This document shows positions 27,701 through 38,900 of a stretch of DNA of 64,000 bases, piece by piece. Made by a program: the position numbers and the translations under genes. Positions within the stretch are counted from its first letter, which is position 1. Each line of letters starts with the position of its first letter. Under the pieces are notes generated by a model. It searched no databases. It had not been told where the DNA came from and saw nothing but the letters and a program-made list of their open reading frames with translations. Source of the stretch: Antedon mediterranea (Eukaryota > Echinodermata > Crinoidea > Comatulida > Antedonidae); contig NC_092672.1 in NCBI RefSeq assembly GCF_964355755.1, forward strand, positions 36,328,501 to 36,392,500, read 5' to 3'.

Positions 27701-29586
27701 GTAACCCCCTACTCGTCTCGAAAGATGTACTAGGTTCTTTAAAGGGCACACGAGCAAGTTGTGTACACTGGACCTACGGTTTATAGTCCTTATCCGAGAA
27801 GACTCGTTCTACCACCAGAACCATGGAGTGAGTGAGCCTCGAACCCCTGCCGATGTTATAGCTACGTGATTACGGTTCCACTGTCTTAACCACTCGGCCA
27901 CTCACCCACCTTTGGTCCATGTTAAAAGAATACGATAATTGACAAAACTTAAGTATGTACTGTAGCTTCCACAGAACAAACAGCATCATTATTATTAATG
28001 TAATTTAAAATGTAGGTTTGTATACATACTCCTGATGTGAATATTGCTGGGTTACCGGTTTCCAACATGTCCTCCAATTCATCATCTGTAGTCGTCTTGC
28101 CGGCTAAAAAGAAAACAATAAATTTTATTGTAAATAATATTTTTATTTATTTCACCTTATTTAGAGGGTAACCCTGAACAGCGTATGCTGACAATCAAGG
28201 GGCCCTCTTGATGAGTGTCTGTGTGTGACAGTTGCTATGTGTATACTAGTACACCGGGGTAACCCCCTACTCGCCTCGAAAGATGTACTAGGTTCTTTAA
28301 AGTGTACATGAGTTAGATGTGTACACTGGACCTACTGTACGGTTTATAGTCCTTATCAGAGAAGACTCGTTCTTCCTAGCAGAACCATGGAGCGTGTGAG
28401 GCTCGAACTTAACGCATGTTAAGAATGTTAAAAAGTCACTATCCTGTTGGATTTTAACCATACACCATGCAACCCCAGTGGTCTAATGGTAGGTCACACA
28501 TAAAATAAAATATTGTGTATAAAACAACAGGCTAATGAGATATAATAAATAATAATAATAAAATAGAGCATTTAAAAGTAAAATCAATAATAATAAAATA
28601 GACTGATTTTCAAATAAATATTATTTATAAAAATGTAAAAATAGTAATACTGGATAATTTAATAATATTTAATAATAGACATTTCACTTATTATTTTCAT
28701 TATAATTCTATAAATATTTCCTCGAAACTTAAAATAATGCGAACTATCAATATTTTCTTAAGTGCATTAGTCAAATATCGTACATGTTATACGAGGCAAA
28801 CAAATCTACTGATACAATTAATAGAATTCGTATTGACTATCGTGATACACACACCACTAACAGTATTCAATTATACATGAACGTTTCATTGGCTTAAAAG
28901 ACGCATAGTATAAAGACGAGGTATGAACTGCAATTTGTCCGACGTCAATATTTATGAGTTTTTTCAAGCGGAAAGAAATCATATGAATTTTTATCATAAT
29001 CTCATTTACAGACCAGAAAGAGTATATTAGATTCACTGGTTTAAATCCATGTTTGAATTAAGTGAATATTTTTGTGTATAAATTCAAAACAATTTTAACT
29101 ATGTATAGTATAATAAATATTAGATTATTAAGGAATTATGGTAGTTGAATATAAAACAATAAAATAGATGTAAAATACAGAGAACAAAGATGTCAGGATT
29201 TAAAGTAATAATAATAATAAAATAATGAGGAAGATACAATGATGAGGGTGCACTACACATAAGTATGACTACAATATGTATGAAAATGATGTTAATGATT
29301 TATTTAATACATTTTTATTTTTCCTAAATAAATTGTCCTTTTAAAAATATTTGAAGTACTGTACAATGATCTTAAAACTTTAAAACATAAAAATGTCTAC
29401 AGAAGTTAATGATGATGATGATGATGACAAATTACTGCTAATAATGATGATGATGATAATGATGATGATGACAAATTACTGCTAATAATAATGATGATGA
29501 TGATAATGATGATGATGACAAATTACTGCTAGTGCTAATGATGATAATACTGTAATGATAATGATGATGATGACAAATTACTGCTA

Positions 29587-29617
<31 letters not shown>

Positions 29618-29870
29618 CAAATTACTGCTAATAATGATGATGATGATGATGACAAATTAATGCTAATGATGATGATGTTAATGATGATGATGATAACTAT
29701 GGTGGCGATGATGACGAATCGATGATGATGAAAATGATGATGATGAACTGCTGCTAATGATGATGATGATGAATCATCATCATCATTAGCAGCAGTTCAT
29801 CATCATATTATCAGCAAATCGTCATAATTATCATCATCATGACGATTTGCTGATAATGATCATGATAAAT

Positions 29871-29939
<69 letters not shown>

Positions 29940-32900
29940 CAACAACAATTATTAGTACTGTAAGTATGGTGAAAATAAATACTTTTCTTTAAAACAAAAT
30001 CTTTTAGATTCAATAAAAATAACAGAATCTACAGTAATATCAGTATTTCATACAAAATGTCTGCCTGCTAACTATCATTAGACAGAAGTGAGTTAATACA
30101 TCCAAGCTGTGTTACAACATATTGATTCAATATCTATGAATGGACGGCCAGAAGCAATGACCTGCTCATTGTCTTTTTACATTCAACCTATTTTCAACAC
30201 CAAAAACCCTCAGTCAGTTGCCAGCTGATGTAAATAGACACAAGTACAAGAGAGAATATTGATTAATATAAAGGAAACATATATTGTAATAGGATGCCAC
30301 ATGATACATTTAAAGGGACAGTTGAATAATATTCTACCAGCTGACACAATTAAAGGGACAGTTAATTTAAATATAAGCTGATAATCTTAAAAGGACGCAT
30401 TTGATTTACCATTAACTGATATACTGATATTTTGAAATTAAAGGGACAGATCAATTAAATATACTACATACAAGCTGACACAATTAAAGATGCAGTTAAT
30501 TTAATCTTAGCTAATAATCTTAAAGGGACGTGTTTGATTTACCACAAACTGATATATTCATATTTTGAAATTAAAGGGACAGATCAATTAAATATTCTAC
30601 TACAGTAGCTGACACAATTAAAGGGGCAGTTAATTTAAAATAAGCTGATAACCTTTAAGGGACGTGTTTGATTTACCACTAACTGATATACTGACATTTT
30701 GAAATTAAAGGGACAGATCAATTAAATATTATAAAAGCTGACACAATTAAAAGGGCCAGTTAATTTAAAATAAGCTGATAATCTTAAAGGGACGTGTTTG
30801 ATTTACCAAAATTGAACTGATGCTATGAAATTTAAAGGGACAAATATACTATAGTACAAGCAGTACTACAGACACAATTAAAGGGACAGGGAATGAAAAT
30901 GAACATACTTATTTCTAATTGTCGTTGAATTCTTCCTTTACATCGTTCTCTGTAGTCTGTTTGTGTGCTGTTGTAGTCTGTCATCACCTCAACAAACTTT
31001 CTTGACAAAGTTGTGTGCTAAAACAAACAAGAATATATTTTTAATCTAGACACTGTATCTACTTTGTTAACAAATGACAAAACATAGAATATGAGCTTCA
31101 GATAATACATTTTTATTTTATACATTTTACTTCAGTTGCGGGTTTTAATTTTTGACAACCGAGGTCAGGTCATTCTATATGCTGTTGGACGTCGTAAATC
31201 AAAACTGTGTCAAGGTGTGGAGCGAGGAAACACAGCCTAATAAACCCCAAATGTGTACAAAGATTAAAAATGATTTTGTTTGGTCTTCACAAACCTTAAG
31301 CTCTGTGTATACACTATCAAACTTACTTTATTTGACAAAAAAGTCATATATAACCATGATGATGTCATATCACTACCATATTTGGGCATATCAAACTAGT
31401 TTGATAGCTTCCTATAGTATAACATTACCACAACAGTAGTTGTAGTAATTTTATACATTTTTTTTTTTTATTAAGTTACTGCAGTTAAATTTCAATAGAA
31501 GCTGCAGTGATTATACAATTATGGTTTGTCAATATTTTACTGCAGTGCAGATAATTTACTGCAGTAATGAGATTTACCTGTGTTTTTTGAATTCGGAAAT
31601 CTGCAGAAGTTTTCTTGCCCTCATTTTCTATACTTTGCTCCATAACTAAAATTAAAAACAATAATAAATAAAATTGTATTTAAATTCCAATAAATTAATA
31701 TTCTGTACTGTGGAAACACAATAGTCTCTTATAAATCAAGAAATAAAACCCAAAAAAGGTATATTATAGTGCTGAAGTTTTTGATCTAATAAATTTGATT
31801 TTCCAAAAGAAAACATGTTATGAATACTATACAGAGATCCAGATGAACCTTTATACTAATGTTCGAATTTGATTTGATTTTTAAGAATGAAAGTATTTTA
31901 AAATATATAATCCACTGTACTATGACAGTGAAAACTAGTATATCTACATGTTCATCTATATTAGCCTAATAATGTTTCAAGTAGCCATCGTTCTTGCATG
32001 TTAAAATTAAAGACTTGCCGATGACACTGTGCAACTCATCTAATGTTGCCTGTTTATTAAGACACAAATCAACTTGTTCTATATTTAGCAATCAGCACTC
32101 AACAACATTCATTCATGTCAAGAGCTTTTTTCACAGTTTAAAATGACAGAAGGCAAGTTATTTTATTTATTATTTATTCAGGCAAAAGATACATTTTACA
32201 AAATACAAATAATAATACAGGGGTGTTCTAGGAACTTTTTACTTTCATATCTAAAGCACTCCCTCTGGAGAGAACGGGCTGTTGTCGGTTTATACAGGTA
32301 AGCTATGCACGAAATAGAACAACAAATTAAACAAACAAAACACAAGGAGAAAATATAAAATCATAGTCACTACTGTAGCTGCCAGGAAAGCACAATAGTA
32401 GCCACTGTCACCAATTAGGTGTGTACCGTAACATTTTTTTCTATTGTCTGACTTAAAGACCCTACAGTATCTCTCACAATGTGAAAGCAAGTTTGTCAGT
32501 TGGTAGTCTGTGAGAGTGCCCCTTCCCTACTTACCTGGATAAACTGACATTAGCCCTTCTCTCTAAAGTGAGCGATACAATATGAAGTAAATACAGGTGT
32601 AGTTTACAAAAAGTGAATTGTACATTAAGATGTTTCTTTGATGTGACTTAGTGCCACTTGCCAACTTACCTGGATAAACCGACATTAGCCCTTCTCTCTG
32701 TTTAAGTGAGAGATGCAATATGAAGTAAATACAGGTGTAGTTTACAAAAAGTGAATTGTACATTAAGATGTTTCTTTGATGTGACTTGTGCCACTAACCT
32801 GGATAAACCGACATTAGCCCTTCTCTCCGAAGTGAGAGATACAATACGTCAAATACATAGTAGTAAATACAGATGTAGTGACTTACTTTTAAGTTCGTGT

Positions 32901-35900
32901 CTCACTTTGTTGGCACTAGTCTTGATGTCCGCCATCAGTTCTTCCATTTCTTCCTTAACTCCTACAGATAAAAAATAAAAATCATTATCATACACATCAA
33001 AATCTTCAATCATCAATCAAGAATGGCAACTCTATTGACATCTTTAAACAGTTGCTAAAAAACCCATCTCTTTCGCATAGCATTAAATGACGTAATTTCC
33101 ATTTAGTTCGAGCCTTTGGTCTTTATAGAAAAATTATTTTGGTTAAGCGCTATACTTCTAACCTGACCCAAGAAAAATACTTATACTTTAACTGATTCAG
33201 TCAGTGTTTAATAATAGTCTTCTTCCTCGAGAGAGGTCTAGAGCATTTATTTCCCAATACTTACTGTAGGCTAGCTCCAATACTTAGGCTAGCCCCAATA
33301 CTTAGGCTAGCACTAGCAGCCAAAGATATTATAAACATTATACAAAAATTAAATACAATATTAATTAATTTCAAATTAATTATCAGTATCACCGGGTCGA
33401 ATTTTTGCTTGTTAGTATTAATTCATAATTTCTTTACTACTGATTGAACAAAAAAGAAAACAAATTAATGTTACTTTAAAAAATCATTAACATTTCTTAT
33501 TTAATTAATATCTATATTAAATTCTATTTCAAATTGAAAACTTAAAATGCATCTGGTGGTTCAATAATTAAAAAAACATAAAAATCATGATTTTATTTTT
33601 ATTTACTTTTTTCACATGCAGTAAAATTGTTTTTAAACGCATGTTTCCTTTGCAATGCACTTAATATACATGTGAATTTCATTTGGGAATTTTGTTCTAT
33701 TTCATTATAAATATACGCACAACTATAGTTTATAATATGCTATATAAAGGTGTTCATAACCGCATACACCTATCTCTGGACTCTTCCATTACTGAAAAGG
33801 GGTTAGTATTTAACTCTTTGATTTGAACTCGGAACCGATAATTATGTTAACTTGTTTATCTGTTGTTTACTTTATTTTTAATTTAATACAGTAGTTATTA
33901 ATTTTCCAACAATGTTAGTACTAGTAATAATAAATACATTTACTAGGTAAAATCATATTAATAATATCTTGTACTTGTGCAGATATTAAGATATTTGATG
34001 GCTGGTGTTGATATTTAAACTTGGTTTGGTTACAATTATACAAATACTTTAAATGGAAGAATCCATTTTACAAAATTTGATAAAATAATTTTTTTTAAAT
34101 GATTTGGCAGTATTCTTTGCACCTGCTAACATGCTTAATTTCATAAGCAATTGATTGGTAAATTTTGACTTTTATTCAAAGACACCAGCAATTTTATTTC
34201 TGGTCCAGTAGCCCTCAGAAGCCCTGTGTTCACCAGTGTGTTGTGTACAGTATTCTTAACAAAAACAATCTCTCATTGTTTAGAATCTTGTGAAGCAAAA
34301 TGAATTTTGAAACAAAGAAAGTCAAAAAAAGAGAGTAATTAATTATTATAAGTTCTGCCTTTTAAATCTATTGTTAATTTGTTTTTTATAATAGAAATGT
34401 TAATGTTACAGTACATATTTCATGTCTACTATTAATTTATGAAATTTTATTTAAAAAGATTTATTAATTAACGATTAACCCATAGTGGAATAAACTATGC
34501 TTTTAATTAAAATTGAATAATTAAAAATTTAAATTTTCTACATAACAGTATTATTTCTATTCTGCCAATTAATGATTATTTAAGATGATCCCTGGCGGTG
34601 TATGTCACTTCTCAATGAATGTTTTGCGTAAAGTTATTTCTAAGATGATCCCTGATCCTAGATAGTTGTCAATAAACTCCCTGTGTAATTCTATCCATAT
34701 TGATAAGAAGAAGTATGTATTGATCATTGGAGCGTAGCAGATGCGGTTCAAAAGAAAGACTACGGCGTGATTACGCATCATTACGCCAACGTACAGTATC
34801 TATGAGTTACAATTCTACCACAGAATCGGAAAATCAGAATATTATAATATATATACATACAATATATTTAAAAAAAATATTACATTCGAAGAAATTAATG
34901 TCAATTTCAATTTTGCTTGTGAGCATTTGACCAAAAAATTTTCAAAAATATTATAATAATCAAACAATTCTACTGAATCAATTATTTAATTTCATTTCCT
35001 CATCACTCTCCCCAACTTCTTTTATTCCATCCACATAAACATCAAAAGTATTTTTATTTTATTTTTTTATGATTTTATCTCTCACCACATCATAATCATT
35101 AACTCAATGACTACTGTATCAAATTACAACCAAATATGTTTATTTATACCGTAATAAATAAAATAAAAAATAAATAAAATAACTATTAAACATTTAATAA
35201 TTAATAATATTTTAGTAAAGTACTGTAGTTATACTGATTTTAAATTGAGGAAATTGGTGTTAAATTTATAAAATTATTTTCAATAGAAAATTTAATGAGA
35301 GGAATTGAGAAGAAGACAATGAAACCATTTTCTAGATCAAATAAGTGGTTAAATAATTACTGTAATTTATAAATTATAAATAAAAAAATAATAATAATTT
35401 TCCGTCACCAACTTGGGTGCTTTTACTTTAAATTGGAATTGGTTATAATGTCTCGAAATGTCAATATTTTTGTCAATTAAAAATGTTGTATTGAAATGGC
35501 TAAAATTATTCATTCAACAAGGCCACTTTACCATTCCTGTTTGTAATATGTACAAAAATATGTGGTGAATTTGACAATAAGTTGACATAACCGAACAGTG
35601 AACAAACTAAACAGTTTTTTTTATTACATTTTAAGATTCCACGACTGAATCAGTTGTTTCTATCATGGAATGCTACTGCAAATATCGTATCCTATTATTT
35701 GTTAGCAAATCAACATAATACTTTTTTCCTTTTAATTATACTGTACACAGAATGTACAGTAGTACTTACTGAATGTACAGTATTATCATTTTCTTATTAA
35801 TCAATCTCACATACAGTTTTCTAATATTTGTAATAAAATTATTAATAATTATTAATATCCTAAATTTGTTAGCAAATCAACATAATACTTTTTTCCTTTT

Positions 35901-38900
35901 AATTATACTGTATATACTTAGTACTGCAAACACTGAATGTACAGTTAGTACTTACTAAATGTACAGTATTATCATTTTCTTATAAATCAATCTCGCATAT
36001 AGTTTTGTTTACTATTTGTAATAAAATTATTAATAATAATACATAACTGCAGTATGGTTTTGAAAATTATGAAATATTCATCGTTGATTTGAGATTAAAA
36101 TCTGTATTCACATTGAATAAATTAAAATATAAAATGAATTTTTTTTAGTGAATCATTAATTATCCTAATTTGAAAGGGTCACAAAGGGGTAAAAACCCAA
36201 ACTTAGTCATTATGTACTTTTGCAGGGAGGTGCATTATAAAAACTGTGGACCAACAGGAGCACAGTTAACCTATATTGACATAGTACAGAACTTCAAAGC
36301 ATACTGAACAATCATTTAGTGCTTATTTTGATATTAAGCCTATAAATAAATAAGTGATGCCCACACAATAGTGACAGAGAATTTATACCATGATGACCTT
36401 TGGACTAGTGACCTTACCTCGCCCAATGTAATATACTGTAGCATACTGTCAAACCAACCAACCATGGAAACCAATTTCAAAACATTTTATGTGAAGGGGG
36501 TGGGGGAAGTGTGACGTTGTTAAACGTATATATTGCAATTATTAGTTGCAAGAAATAAAATGACAGACGACTATTACTCCTGACTGTGACGTCATACACA
36601 CATATATTGGATATAGATTGATATGTGACATCTCCCTTTTTCTTAAATAACAACAATCGTAATAGATAGATATGTGACATCTCCTTTTTTCTTAAATATT
36701 AACAACAACAATAATCGTAATCAAAATATCAAACTCTTAATGAAACAATTAAACTATGATGATGAACATTTGGGTATAATAAAACATGAATATCTGGCAG
36801 AGAAATTATGAACAATGAGTCTTTTAAACATTATTTGTCCATGTTATTAAATCATCAAAACGTTAAGACACACTATTTCCCTTTGGTCTGGTGATGACTA
36901 CCTCTTCCTTTTGAGGATCAGGTGTCCTCGGCGGAGTTTCGATAGGAGTTTCATCCACTTCCCCTTCAACATTAATATCTTCTTCATGTGATTGATTTAA
37001 TTGTCGGCGATTGCGTCTATACACTTGTCCGTTTTGCGTAGCGACCATATATGAGATCAATGAGAGAGAGTGTAACTTTATTCCAAAGCATTCTGAGAAC
37101 TCCCGACTGTGACGTCATACACACATATATTGGATATAGATAGATATGTGACATCTCCCTTTTTCTTAAACATTAACAACAATCGTAATAGATAGATATG
37201 TGAAAGGAAGTATACAGTTTGATAATGTAGGGAAATGTGTAAATGCATAGTATAATTGTAAAGCATCAAATACAATGTGCTCTGTGTGTGTGTAACTATT
37301 TCTGGATCCAAATCATACCTCTACACAAAATTATTCATTATTTCCTTGACGCTATTGTTTATATATTCTTTTAATTCATTCATATTGTTTGTACTGTGCA
37401 TACGGTACTGCATATTGTACTGTATATCCTTTAGGGAGTGGAACAGGAATAGTACAACCCTTGTGTTAGGCCAGGATTGAACTATGGACCTTGGGATTGG
37501 AAGGCAAGCTTGTTAACCACAAGATTCACTGTACTGGAGTAACTACTGTATCACCAGCTCCACACATGTACTGTACAGTACAGCAGATTTCCATCTATAG
37601 TATAATTACTTAACTTCTGTAGTTAAGATAAACTGATAATAGTTCATACAATTCATTCGTCTAGTAAAAATGCACACTCTAATGTAATACCATGGACTTA
37701 TACAGTAAATTAGAATTGTATAGATACATGCTAAAATATAATACACTAACTCATGAAGAAATTGAATCGCAATTATGTTAAATCATATCAATTTAAGCAA
37801 TACTATGCTCAACATGCTGAAAACAATTTTTAAAATATATAGTAGTACACCATGTAATGTACAGTACGGTATCATGTATTGTGTAACAGAAAATAAAATA
37901 TAACTTAAGTCCCTACAAACAAGATACACTGACAATATTGAATTTACAAAGTGTTGTATACTGCATAAAGTGCATTTGCCTTAAATTATGATTGTGTAGA
38001 CTGTGAAACAAATTTCACACTGTTTTATTAGTTGGTACATACAGTATGATGATTTAAATGATCAACATTTGAAATGTTATTCAATGCAGAGTGTGATAGC
38101 TTTACTGTAGTACTGTAGATAGAGGTTAGTGACCCTCAGTATTTTGAGATACCTGTACCTACTGTACTCAATATACAGTAGATCATCTTCATTTTTTTTT
38201 AAATTAGGTCAAAATTAAAATTAAATTAAAATTATCAATAAATGAAAACAATAGGGCATATTGTCCCTAATTGCAGTAATGTCAATTTTTAACTTAGTTA
38301 ATTTAATTAAGTTTAAATATGAATGAGCATACTGTACAGTTTAATCAAAATTAAAATGTACCTAAATAAATTAAATATACTTATAGATAGAATAAAGTAT
38401 TACATATACTATACTACTATAATTGAAGAAGGGGTTAAGGGTCAATACATTTATTCAGGAGGAGGAGGACCTTGTGTAATTATTTTTTTCGAATTGAATT
38501 ATTTTAATAATTTGAGGTATAATTAATTATTGCATAGTTAGAATAAGACTTGTAATTGATTGATCTCTTACTTTCATCTGGTTGCGGAGCTGATAATATA
38601 TCACTATGTTTCCGTTTTACCTCATCTACGTTATCTGCTATACGGTCGATGTTTTCACGTATCTCTTCCACCTGATCAACAAACGAAAGTTAAAGAATAA
38701 AAGCCATGCACACACAAAAACTAGAAGTGGGCTTTAAATTATCTGAATGATGTACAGTTAACATGACTGAGTGTAGAGTCCAGTACAAAGTACAGTGTTC
38801 CAAGAACCCAAAAAGTCACAGTTACAAAAATTAAAGACATTGGTAGAAAATAACAGTCAAGATTTTTGTACAATATTTGTGAACTTTTTTATACAAAAAC

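Noticed and set aside
27800-27912. Functional tRNA-Ser gene on the minus strand
   Set aside because: The A and B boxes are present, but the sequence continues into a SINE body and the cloverleaf stems do not close convincingly.
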